From Tachypleus tridentatus (Eukaryota > Arthropoda > Merostomata > Xiphosura > Limulidae): a stretch of 64,000 bases of DNA. Below, piece by piece: positions 1 to 10,014 of the stretch. The translations under genes and the position numbers were made by a program. Each line of letters begins with the position of its first letter. Position 1 is the stretch's first letter. The notes under the pieces were generated by a model, which was given only the letters and a program-made list of their open reading frames with translations, was not told the origin of the DNA and did not search any database. The stretch lies in NCBI RefSeq assembly GCF_004210375.1, contig NC_134837.1, positions 169,301,310-169,365,309 on the forward strand. The letters run 5' to 3'.

Positions 1-680
1 CTGTTAAGTGAACTAGTACGGTATCACATGAGTCTGAGAGACACCTTATCTTTCATTGAGACATTTTATGTAGCAATCAGATTTGAAGCGGTCGTATGAA
101 ACTGATAGTTGAAATAGAGGATGAAACCAGCAGCAGTGACAGTTGAAAGTTACAGACTTAGCTCCAAGACAGCTTTTAGGGCGCATGACGACCCCAGGTC
201 TAAGAAAAACTTTTATTCTTCAGCTCCACCAGTTTCCATGCTGTAAGATGTCTCGTTTAGCTACATTGATTCTCTGTGAGTCTAAAGAGCTTCCCTTATT
301 TAATTACCACAGCTGCTTATTTCCATTTTTTTAACTGTAATTTTGATTTTAATTTTATAATTTTTTAAGTATATTTTAATTTTGTTTATGTTTTCTGGCT
401 AATTGCTGGAGTTATATGCGCTTCTCTTTATGTAAGTGTTATGGCATCTTGTGTGTCCCTTAGTGAAATTACTGCGGTATGTATATATATATGTGTCTGT
501 GTACATACATACACTACAGCCTATTGTTTCTTTTATCGCCATTAGTATTTAGATTTAATGCGTAGGTCTGGAAGATACTAAACTAAAGAGAGAAAAGGGA
601 TTGCTGTATTTTGGACAACCATTAATTTCAAACTTTCATAATTAATGTATCTTTAGTGACATTTACTTAAGTATTTTATC
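1..680. other. Upstream AT-rich sequence, nothing recognised
   Basis: Only short open frames, none with recognisable protein character. There is a small ta/gt-rich patch at about 478-520. Confidence 0.5.
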
Positions 681-694
681 TAACTCTTCATCCA

Positions 695-924
695 ATTTAT
701 ATGCAAAAACGGCTCGTTTGGGTTGAGAAAATATTTTACATAGAAGAGCGAACAACGTTTCGACCTTCTTCGATCATCGTCAGGTTCACAAAGAAACCTG
801 AACCTGACGATGATCGAAGAAGGTCGAAACGTTGTTCGCTCTTCTATGTAAAATATTTTCTCAACCCAAACGAGCCGTTTTTGCATATACATTTCTCAAC
901 AAGTGGGTTTCTCGACATCACTGA
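695..924 (+). mobile_element. Snap-back retroelement insert (Penelope-like?), copy 1
   Basis: A 230-bp insert bounded by a perfect 14-bp target-site duplication, taactcttcatcca at 681-694 and 925-938. Inside it, 698-788 and 799-889 are perfect 91-bp inverted repeats around a 10-bp spacer, followed by a 35-bp tail ending tttctcgacatcactga. Part of the right arm plus the same tail recurs as an independent insertion at 31197-31281 (minus), and a diverged version of the tail ends the insert at 21241-21374. The right arm contains a hammerhead-like core (ctgacga, a short stem, then gaaac). Variable 5' ends, a shared 3' end, long TSDs and inverted copies fit Penelope-like elements, but no reverse transcriptase is present to prove it. 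Confidence 0.6.
698..889. repeat. Perfect 91-bp inverted repeat with 10-bp spacer
   Basis: I checked the arms base by base: 698-788 is the exact reverse complement of 799-889. As RNA or single-stranded DNA it would fold into a 91-bp hairpin. The palindrome explains the open frames seen on both strands here; they are not genes. Confidence 0.97.
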
Positions 925-1271
925 TAACTCTTCATCCAGATTCTCTGCAAATAAGTATGAAATTCTTATTAATTGAATGTCAAAAGGGTGTACTGATTTC
1001 CGAAGAACATTGACGTAGAACCTGTGTAGCAAACGCTGTATAAATGTACATCTAAATCTCTGATTCTAACTGAGTTATAAAAAAGAAATAAACTAGAGAG
1101 AGAATGTAAAATACAGCGAAAACAATCTTTATTTAATCCACTAGACAGTCAAACGTAGAACAACATCGGTGCTTGTTTTTTAGGCCAAGAATGTTTGTAA
1201 AATACGATGTTACACAGTAAAAATACCGCCTTCTCGAAACTTAACTTCAGTGCACTTTAAATAATTATATC

Positions 1272-1535
1272 CGGCCCGACATGGCCAAGCGTGTTAAGAC
1301 GTTCGACTCGTAATCCAAGGGTCGCGGGTTCAAATCTCGGTCACATCAAACATGCTCGCCCTCCCAGTGTTATAATGTTACGGTCAATTTCAATATTCGT
1401 TGGTAAAAGAGTAGCCCAAGAGTTGGCGGTGAGTGGTAATGACTAGCTGCCTTCCCTTTAGTCTTACACTGCTAAATTAGAAACGGCTAGTGCATATAGC
1501 CCTCGATTAACTTTGCGCGAAATTAAAAAAAAAAA
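1272..1535 (+). mobile_element. tRNA-derived SINE (family 1), full length, diverged
   Basis: Begins cggcccgacatggccaag, with A-box-like and B-box-like (gggttcaaatc) pol III promoter elements. The body includes cgttggtaaaagagtagccc and it ends gcgcgaaatt plus a poly(A)-like tail. No clear TSD. Confidence 0.9.
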
Positions 1536-1671
1536 TACATACATATATTTATAAATCTCAAAAGAAGTATATAATAATTATCGATCCGAGTAAATTTATG
1601 TATTTTGAGCGTAACTAAAATTCAATGTGGCCATCAATATACGTAATTAAATGTATATCTCTTACCTTTCT

Positions 1672-1944
1672 GGCCTGGCATGGCCAAGCGCGTAAGGCGT
1701 GTGATTCGTAATCCAAGGGTCGCGGGTTCGCGCCCGCGTCGCGCTAAACATGCTCGCCCTCCCAGCCGTGGGGGTGTATAATGTGACGGTCAATCCCACT
1801 ATTCGTTGGTAAAAGAGTAGCCCAAGAGTTGGCGGTGGGTGGTGATGACTAGCTGCCTTCCCTCTAGTCTTACACTGCTAAATTAGGGACGGCTAGCACA
1901 GATAGCCCTCGAGTAGCTTTGTGCGAAATTCCGAAACAAACAAA
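1672..1944 (+). mobile_element. tRNA-derived SINE (family 1) with 11-bp TSD
   Basis: A good reference copy for the family. A perfect 11-bp TSD, cttacctttct, lies at 1661-1671 and 1945-1955. The tRNA head has B-box-like gggttcgcgcc. The anticodon-loop sequence ctcgtaa resembles a Thr(CGT) tRNA. The body is tRNA-unrelated, and the 3' end is agatagccctcgagtagc, then tgtgcgaaatt and a caaa-rich tail. Confidence 0.95.
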
Positions 1945-1955
1945 CTTACCTTTCT

Positions 1956-2931
1956 ACTTATAAAAATTAGAATTATGTTTTTCATCAACTGATTACCTTC
2001 ATTGATAAAGACGTTAAATCTGTAATTATAGTAACGCGTGCGGTATTGTGATTATTCTAATGACGCTGAGCTCACAGAAGTTATTTGTATCAGTAGATAT
2101 CCTACCCCTAGCAATCACTTCGATTGATATAGAATAGTTTTATGTCCGTCATTTTCAGACATTTTTTGATAAAGAATGGTCATACAATGTATTTTAAAAA
2201 TAAAGATGACAAAATTATTAAACAATTTATTTCAATACACCGGTAGGATATGCACATTGCGACGTAACTCGATCACGTATCCTGGCACCATAATGTGAAA
2301 TACGAACATAAATATGAGTAAATTAACTCATTAACTCAAGCATTAAAATTAACTTTCTAATGCTTAAAGTCACCGAATTTACTATTTAAGCATATAATAT
2401 TTCTTTGATCTAATAACTTTGTGAGGCCGCGCCGCTAAAGGCCTTATGCTTTTTTCAAGCGTAAAGTCACTGAACTGACTGTTAAGCATAGAATATTGAT
2501 TTGATATAATAATTACATAGCGAAAATTTTATTATTTCATTCACCAAACACCTTTTACATTAAAGCTAATGTGAACAAATAAGGTGGCAACTCACTGTTT
2601 GCAATTCTACCACTCTAGTGCCAAAGTAATAGCCTCAAAATAAAAGTTGCCATGTTTAGTTTATCTACGCTCAGGGGTACGTGGGAGCTGTTGACAAATT
2701 TACTCTCAAACAATAGTTAAATTTTTCAACGAGTAGATGGCTCTGGCTTCGCAGGCTCTTTGTTTCGTGAAGTTGTAGCTAAAGCTAAGTTAAAAAACGA
2801 AGGAAAGCGAAGTGTAATGTTGAAAATCATGAGAGATGTGAATATTGTTGTGGTGTGCTGTGTTAATAATGTACCTGAGTTTTCTAATCTCAAAAGAAAT
2901 GATTTTAAGCAATTGTTATTTTTATTAAAGA
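1956..2931 (+). promoter_or_regulatory. STIM 5' flank and probable 5' UTR
   Basis: No TATA box or transcription start can be assigned. A diverged direct duplication of about 60 bp lies at 2359-2420 and 2457-2515 (shared aaagtcac...taagcata), separated by a short GC-rich block with ggccgcgccgc, unusual in this AT-rich setting. Two upstream ORFs precede the STIM start: ATG 2737 (13 codons) and ATG 2817 (ends 2975, overlapping the STIM ATG out of frame). Confidence 0.4.
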
Positions 2932-3154
2932 ATGTCAAGGACTGCGAAAGAGTTTCTTTTTCTAATATTATTTAAAAAGATTCGACTTGTTAAAATTTAC
3001 TCGTTATTAATAGTATTTCTAATAGTACTAACGTACGGTCTGCCACAGCAAACAGAACCGACTTTTGGTGCAAGTATACCGCCGGTAGTTACGGAACAAA
3101 AAGATGAAATCCGTCGATCAAATTATTCTCGTTCAGAAAATCTCACCGTGAAAG
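2932..3154 (+). CDS. Stim: STIM exon 1: signal peptide and luminal N-terminus
   Basis: This is the first coding exon of a single-pass ER calcium sensor. The ATG at 2932 is the first in frame, with a stop (taa, 2926-2928) two codons upstream. The exon gives 74 codons plus one base. Residues 1-21 are basic with a short hydrophobic patch; residues 22-36 form a hydrophobic core ending in LTYG, so I expect signal-peptide cleavage near residue 36. A polar linker follows, with two N-glycosylation sequons (NYS at 64, NLT at 70). The exon ends AAAG at a good donor (gtaata), phase 1. The spliced codon (G+GA) runs into the exon at 60150 in the correct frame. Assignment of this exon rests on phase, signal peptide and strand, because STIM N-termini are poorly conserved. 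An intervening exon or an alternative first exon cannot be excluded. Confidence 0.72.
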
Positions 3155-3159
3155 GTAAT

Positions 3160-3978
3160 ATCATAGATTACAAATAACTGCTTTGATTACCTCTCATCTT
3201 CAAGAGCTGTTTAACTGTATTTTTTTATATAATGTTATGTTGTTTCAGGAATTAGGGACAAAATAATATTAATTTACCTCCGGCGTTGCATATTTCTATT
3301 ACAATATTCCGGCCATTATAATTAATTTAAAGATGTACTGAACTAAAATCAGTCAGTTTACATCTTTGCATCCTTCATGCATTTATTAATTACACTTGAT
3401 ATTCAGAATTTTAATTGTAAGAATACTTTCTAATAATGTACAAAGAACGCTTATCCATTTAAATACTCAATTCTCATTTAGTATTGTGATCGAAAATTAA
3501 TATTTTATTAGATTGTAATTTATTTTAACCAACATAGGCTAAATTGTTTTTGTTGTTTTTTTAATTCTATAATGTTAGATTTATTGGGTCTTTCAAGATG
3601 CGTTCCAGAATATTAGTGCTGTGGCTAATGCTTGCACTTCTTTGTCTGATTTTTATTTTCTTTTTTGACAATCCTTCCATCGTATTTTGTATCCAAAACC
3701 TGTATATTATAATATAAGTATAGCTGAGAGTCGGTTGTCAGGGTTATGAGCAATTTTGACTGGAGTAGTCTTGGCACTATCAGTAAAGAACAATGTTTTG
3801 TTTCTTGAAGATTTGGCTGGATATCTTATGGCCAAAGAAGAGCAAGTGATATTTGTGATGATATCAAAATAATATGTAATTAATGTAGAACAGAGACCTT
3901 GGAGAAATCCTCTTCATTAGTCTATGCTTCAAAGTTGTTTACTTAATGAATAAAGCATTTAGTAAATTCTTGGAAGAT
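3160..3978. other. Intronic sequence without recognised gene
   Basis: Mostly AT-rich. Short open frames around 3598-3700 (a hydrophobic 39-codon frame) and 3737-3870 have no recognisable family. Confidence 0.4.
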
Positions 3979-4241
3979 CAGTGATTCCTAAACTTTGAAC
4001 CAGCAATATGCTCTTGACATACATGTGGTAATGAAATGTAAATAAAAAAATAATAAGTCAACAATATGTTAATGTTGAGCAGTGTTGGGTGGAATACACT
4101 GATAACTTGTTGGGGCTATCCTCTAAATTTGATGCATAGGGTATATTTTTTTCAAATATTTTTCAAAAGTTTTTGCCTACCACAAGAAAAATTTTAATGT
4201 GCTTCTGGGAATACATACATACCACAGGTTGGGAACCACTG
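3979..4241. mobile_element. hAT-type MITE, 263 bp
   Basis: Terminal inverted repeats cagtgattcctaaac (left) and, as the reverse complement of the right end, cagtggttcccaacc. The flanking 8-mers tggaagat (3971-3978) and tattagat (4242-4249) match at 5 of 8, a decayed 8-bp TSD. The TIR matches those of the elements at 24889, 48960 and 54664. No coding capacity. Confidence 0.7.
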
Positions 4242-4249
4242 TATTAGAT

Positions 4250-5837
4250 TAGTATAAAATATGCTTGCAACAAGGTTGTCTTATTAAACAGATATTTGAT
4301 ACATACATCTATCTTGGGAATATATTTTGACATTATAAAAATGCACTTTATTTTTTTGTTCAAATCATTAAAAAATGTTTTGAATAAGCATAAGATATAT
4401 AAATAACACTGGGTTGTTACTGTTTAACATTTGGTGGTTTGTATGAGTTTTGTCGATGGTCTTTTTCAGACTGTGTGTAAAAAATATATTTAATTTGTAC
4501 ATAATATTAATCTCTTCAGATATTTTTAATTGCTGTTGTCATTTGAAACAGTTTGTGGGTAAATGGTATGTTTTTTGTACTGTTTGCTTTGACTTCTTTT
4601 AGGCATGTAATGGTGAAAAAGATACCAGTGCTATAGAGGAAGATGCTGTGTGACACAATCACACAGTTATCACGTATCAAATCACTAGTTACAATTGAAG
4701 CATAGCCTACATGTACCTTGCTTACTATACTCTATGTTGTAGTAATGCAACTACATTTCTGAGAAAGATGTAAAACATTCCTTTTTCAATTAATTACATA
4801 GTGTATAACTTAATAGAAATGCTTGTGGAGAGTATATAGAAATAAACTAATAAATCATATGAAACTTTGCACACCTTTTTATACTAACAGAGTTCAGCTT
4901 CAGTAGTCATATTATCTGTATTTTTTTAACAATCATGGTATGTTTTTGTTCAACATAATTTAGAACTTGTAAAATTTAAAACATGCAGCAACTGTTGGTT
5001 GTTTTTCTCTGTATATTACAACACACTTTGATCAATGTTTCTTAGACTGCAGATTACAAGAAGTTGTATGTACTGTATATTTGGTGGATCCACAACATGA
5101 GCATCATGTAGTTGTGCATTTTTTGACTAATTAATTATATTAATGATCTCCAAAGAAACTTCACCAAGTCCCTTGGCACTTTAACCTTATCAGTTGATCC
5201 TGACTGCACTTTTGGTTTTAAAGCACCCTTTTCAGTGATTCATTTTTGCTTGTGACTGTTTATTGATGGCTTGAAATTATGAATGTCGCTTCTGGAGTTT
5301 TGACTCTCATATATTTTTAATCTTAAGAATACACTGTATAATGACCTAGTTTGTAGTAATTATTACTTACCTTCATTTGTTTTAGACTAGTATATTCCAT
5401 TTAAAAATTGCAGTTATCAGCAAAATGTTGTGTGATTCACACTGACAATAATGTTTAACTTAGAGGATTTTTCCTTCCAATATTACACAATTTATTTTCT
5501 TAGTTTTCTAACTTATTTCATTGATTTGGGACAGTATTTACAAATCAGCTGGTCTTGTAACTCTGGCACTTTTAGATGTTTTAAGTTTGGTATCAGCATC
5601 TTTAATGGATTGTGATCCAATAGCAACTTGATACATGTAAGTTTTACTCCTACTTTAAGTGTTAATGTGTACAGTTTTACCAAGTATTGTAAAACATCTC
5701 TTCACAGTTTCAGCAAATTAGCTGTTTCTTGGAACATCTCTGTGTGGGTTGTCTGTACCTAAACAAGGTGATTTGATGGTGACCTTGTTGCTTCTGCAGG
5801 TATTGCATTCTTATTCTATAGCTTTTTACAGCAGTGC
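4250..5837. other. AT-rich intronic sequence, nothing recognised
   Basis: No open frame with protein character and no repeat that I could match elsewhere in the window. Confidence 0.4.
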
Positions 5838-6238
5838 CATTCTTGTCAGGCAGGTGGTAGCACTGTCTATTTAACGAAGGCTTGGATTGTTCATCAAAAT
5901 GGTATTTTAAATATATCCTCAATAGGTCATCAGAACTTTACAGTGTTTTCTTTTAAAACAAAATGTGTGTAACGACCAAGTCTCAAGTCTTGGAATATTT
6001 TTAAATATTGTTGCAAAAAATTTGAATTATTTTGTTCTTTTTTCTGCTGCTGTATTTTCTTGTTACATGATAACTCAAAAACCAAAACAATGGTGTTAAT
6101 AAATTTCGATGAGGTGACATAATTTCAAATGTAGTATTTGCTTTTATAAAAATTATGAACTAGTGGTAATAACAAAATAATAATAATAATTCTAGTGTAA
6201 ACAATGTTATAATTACCTCTTGAAGCTAGTTTTGAAAA
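5838..6238 (+). repeat. Unnamed dispersed repeat, copy 1
   Basis: Aligns by eye with 18882-19335 over its whole length in the same orientation: shared blocks include caggcaggtgg, ctcaataggtcatcagaact, accaaaacaatggtgt and gtgacata-tttcaaatgtag. No coding frame, TIR or tail recognised. Confidence 0.7.
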
Positions 6239-6239
6239 C

Positions 6240-7800
6240 AAAGTTGAGCAAGACAGTTCAATAAATTTTGAGCTTGCTGAAATAAAATTGGTAAACTAAA
6301 AGAATGGTTAAGCTTGGAGTTTCCTGGGCCAGATGGTATTTCCCCAAGGGTTTTAAAGGTGGTCAGTGTTTGGATATGCGAGCCATTTTCGTTTCTTGTA
6401 AGTCCTTGAATAGTGGGCAAGCACTAATGCATTGGAAATTAGCTAATGTCATTCCTACCTTCAAAGGTGGTGACAAAAGTTGTCTCAGTGCCTATAGGCC
6501 TATTAGTCTTACATCATTTGTGGGAAAAGTTTTAGAAAGTCTGGAAAAAGATAATTTGAAAAATCATATAACAAAGTTTTGAATTTTATTGGATAGTCAT
6601 CACAGTTTCATTAAGGAAAAATCTTGCCTCACAGGCCTTTTGACATGTTTTGAAAATGTTACTGCAGATATGGATCAAGGTGTATCTGGATTTTTAGAAA
6701 GCATTTGACAAAGTGCTACAAAAAATTTTGTAAAGAAACTTATCTCTATAGGTATGGGAGATAAGTTAATTAATTGGATATAAGATGGCTTGGTGAAAGA
6801 AAGCACAGGGTTGTTATAAATAGTTCAGTGAAACTGGATTAATGCTGCAGTTGGTGTGCCTCTGAGCTCAATTCTAGGACCATTGCTCTTTTTTATTTGC
6901 ATGAATGACATAGATGAATGAATGGTCATTTAAGTTACTTAAAGTTACTGATGATATGAAGGTCTTGGGTGTTGCTGGCTGCAAAGAGGATGCTGCTGAT
7001 TTACAAAAGGATTTATATTATTTACTGAGTAGGGCAAGTAAATGGCAGATGTGTTTTAATTATGATAAATGCAAGATATTACATGTGGATTATTATAGTT
7101 GAATTATGAGTTGGACAGGAATAATCTTAACAATGTCATGAAAGAAAAAGAGTCTTGGAGTAATGGTTGATCAGTCTCTTCAGCCACTCAAGCAGTGTGC
7201 TATTGCTAGTGGTAAGACAGATAGGATTTAACATTGTATTTACAGAAATATTGATTACAAGATCAAAAGAAGCTATATTTTCTTTGTATACATCACTGAT
7301 TAGGCCACAGTTTTGGGCTCCTTTCCTCGGGAAGGACATTGAATTGTTGGAAAAGGTTCAGAGGAGGGTAACTGAAGGGGCTGTAATAAGAAGAGAGATT
7401 AATATCCTTAAAAAAAGAAGAGTCAGAGAGGATCTGATTAAAGTGTTTAAGATTGTAAAAGGATCTGATAATGTTGATACATCAACATTTTTCATACTTA
7501 ACTGCAAGAATTATAGAACTAAGGAACACAAACATAAATTTAAGTAAAGTAGAAGCCATTTACAGCTAAGACAGTTTTATTTATCAATGGCCTATGGAAT
7601 AGGTTGTCTTTGGATCTTGTGAAGTCAATAAATTTTAAGTGAGCTTAAAAGGAAGCTTGATAGATATATAAATAACAAGGGTTGGCTTTACCTATTTTTA
7701 AAATAGTTTTAGTTTGGCTTTGAGGATGGGAGAGTTGAGATGGACCAGTAGGTTCCTTGTAGTCCCTAAACATTGTTATGTTATCTCTCATTTCCATGTG
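6240..7800 (+). pseudogene. CR1-type LINE reverse transcriptase fossil
   Basis: A heavily mutated non-LTR retrotransposon reverse transcriptase. Across frames, in the order expected for CR1/L2-clade proteins, I read GPDGISPRVLK (near 6330), WKLANVIPTFKGGDKS and YRPISLTSFVGKVLE (6430-6540), a KSCLTGLLT block, FEAFDKVLQKIL-like sequence (6690), the degraded catalytic region (about 6900-6950; the usual FADDTK reads VTDDMK), KCKILHVD (7070), QFWAPFLGKDIELLEKVQRR-like sequence (7300-7360) and a C-terminal domain to about 7690, then EDGRVE-like sequence near 7725. There are many stops and frameshifts. The endonuclease domain is missing, so the copy is 5' truncated. It cannot be active. Confidence 0.85.
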
Positions 7801-8574
7801 TTATGACAGTTTCTGTTCAGTCTTTCACAACCCTCATTCTAATGACTTTTATGTCTTCCCCTTCACCTGATAGTAGTGATCATGCTACTTTATTTTTTTA
7901 AATCACCTTCATTCTTGCAACCTTGTATCTCATCCTTCCTCCCATTTCAGATTCTTTTGTCATGGCTTGTAGTCATTTCTACATCCTCTTTCTGAAATCA
8001 CAAACCTTGGAGTTTCTTATGCCTGTGTGGTGAGTAGATCCACTTGTGTCAGTCTCAATCTCCAGCGATAATTTTTTTGTCTTTGCCTGATCTTCCTTTT
8101 TGTGTTTTTTACCTTTCCTCCCTGTTTCTTGTGTTAAAATCACTCCACTGAGTAATTTACTGCAATTTCCATTCATTTCTTCTTTCCATCATGACTCATA
8201 CTACAACTATTACCCTTTCCATACTCACTTGAATCAGTTGTTGTTTGGTGTTGGGACTTGCTAAGTAGAAATACTTTTTCGTCTTTGGCTTGCCTTCCAT
8301 CCTTCTTTTTATGGGAACTCCACCTTACCCCATTCTTCACTTTTCTATTTTTTGTGGTATTTCTAATTCAATTAAACCAAAGATGGAGGCTGCATGGCGT
8401 CAGTCCTCATTAATCTCCTTGGTTACTTCTCTGTCCCAAACTCCACATTCCACTTGTGTGTCTCATCCTAGTCTTCTCATTTTCTATATTTTCTTTCCCT
8501 CTTTCTATTTTTTTCCTTCTACTTGATAGTCATCAGCCTTTCATCAGTATTGCCAGCTCTTTGGTAACCAAGTA
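7801..8574 (+). other. Pyrimidine-rich stretch, possibly upstream part of DIRS-like fossil
   Basis: Strongly C/T-biased on the + strand with no convincing protein. It directly precedes the DIRS-like reverse transcriptase and may be the remains of its gag-like region. The open frame at 8290-8526 is probably part of this. Confidence 0.3.
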
Positions 8575-9180
8575 GTGAATTTGGACCTCATCAGCACTTG
8601 TCATTGGGGATGCCCTTCTAAGACATATGAGTCACACTTGTCCTCTCGCATGGCCTCTCCTTCTCTCAGCCTGTACCCAGTTCACTTCCTTCTCATATTC
8701 CATCTGTTTCCAACACCTGAAGATACAGTTTTGGATCTTTTACATAAACAGGCCATAGAAATAGTGTATCACTTTTCATCAGGGTTTTACTCTTGCCTTT
8801 ACTTTATCCCCAAGAAAACTGAGGATTGACAGCTGATCATCAGCATTTTGTCTCATTTGCTACCTGGTCATTCCTCATTTCTGTATGGAAAATTTCTTTT
8901 CTCTCTGCTGGTCCTTTTCACTCACATTGGATGACTAAGGTCAACATCTTGGATGTGTTCCTTCATATTTCTAATGCACAGTCTTCAAGATATGTCTTTT
9001 GATTCATTCATTAAGATCTTATTTTCCAGTTCAAGGTTCTTCCAACAGAGCTTTCAAAGCCTTTATATGCCATCTCTGTGGATTTGCTCTATGATTCTAT
9101 TACTACATGGATGATTGACTTTTTTGGTCCCATTCACAGGAGGATCTGTCTGTTTTGTCTGTTGTAGGCAACTGCCTGCT
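8575..9180 (+). pseudogene. DIRS-like reverse transcriptase fossil
   Basis: The frame at 8575-8829 reads LSLYPVHFLLIFHL..., DLLHKQAIEIVYHFSSGFYS, CLYFIPKKT, matching in order the start of DIRS-type (tyrosine-recombinase retrotransposon) reverse transcriptases (xLLxKGAIExV..SxGFYSxLFxVPKK). Further on in another frame come WMTKVNILDVFLHIS (about 8927-8972) and FQFKVLPTELSKP (about 9025-9065), the equivalents of WxTKVDLxDAYLHIP and YQFxVLPFGLSxAP. Stops and frameshifts interrupt it. Gypsy-type RT is the alternative, but the VLPxxLS spacing favours DIRS. Confidence 0.55.
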
Positions 9181-10014
9181 TCTGTTCACATTTGACCAGT
9201 CTACTCATTGTCCTTAGTCAGGTGAGTACATTGTCCTTTTTTCCCAGCTTTGATAAAAAGTATTGTACCAGGTGGTTAATTTTGCTTTCCAGGACACATT
9301 TAATTTCCAAAATTTCACATCTAATCAGGATAGAACTGGTACCATCCATTGTGGATTAATGTTCACTGGCCATATAGAAATAAGAAGATAACCTGTTTCT
9401 AGGGCATCTAATTGTAATTAGCTAAGTTATCCAGAAATAATAGAAATTCTACTCCTTGGCTGCATTTTTATTAATTTTGGGTTACGTGGTTCCCATTTTG
9501 ACTTGGTGTGGGAAGTATCAGATTGAAAATTAGCTAAATCTCTTGCTTTTGCTTTATTTACAGACAAATATTGGTTTAGTTAGTTTTCAGTTATTCTTTT
9601 CCCTCAGTATATTCAACACTTTCAGATGGCACTCTTGTGATTTTATTTGATGAAATGATTTTTCTTTTAACTCCCTCCTTACCACAAATACTTTCATGTT
9701 CATTTTGCCTACTTAACTCTGTAATCCTATATGAGTAAAATCTAATTTAACTGTACACAGTGATGTGCAAATATATACATAGAGAGAGAGATATTGCAAG
9801 TCTACTCCAAATTAAGTATAGAAATAAAAATGCAATTGAGTTATTGTTGTTTTTTTTATAATTAATTTACTTATATTATGAATATAAAATACAAGATTTG
9901 AAATTTTTATAGTAGAAATTAGGAATAGTCAGCCCGTAGTATTTGCATTTACAAAAGTATTCAAGTTTTCTATTCAACTTTTTGAACTTAATTTAATACT
10001 TGTTAGTAACACTT
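9181..10014. other. Intronic sequence without recognised gene
   Basis: Nothing assignable. A short gaga run lies near 9780. Confidence 0.4.

Noticed and set aside
701..976. Open frames of 91 and 70 codons on opposite strands
   Set aside because: They are the two readings of the perfect palindrome and have nearly the same sequence because of it.
2760..2975. 71-codon frame before STIM as a separate gene
   Set aside because: It has no ATG at its nominal start (ttg), no family signature, and lies in the probable 5' UTR.
3598..3700. Small hydrophobic ORF beginning MRSRILVLWLMLALL
   Set aside because: 39 codons, no promoter or conservation evidence, and neighbouring frames look equally protein-like; chance cannot be ruled out.
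4604..4653. Exon-like stretch after a good acceptor (ttcttttag) reading ACNGEKDTSAIEEDAV then stop
   Set aside because: Its frame does not join STIM exon 1 (phase 1 gives an immediate stop) and no partner exon was found; kept only as a curiosity.
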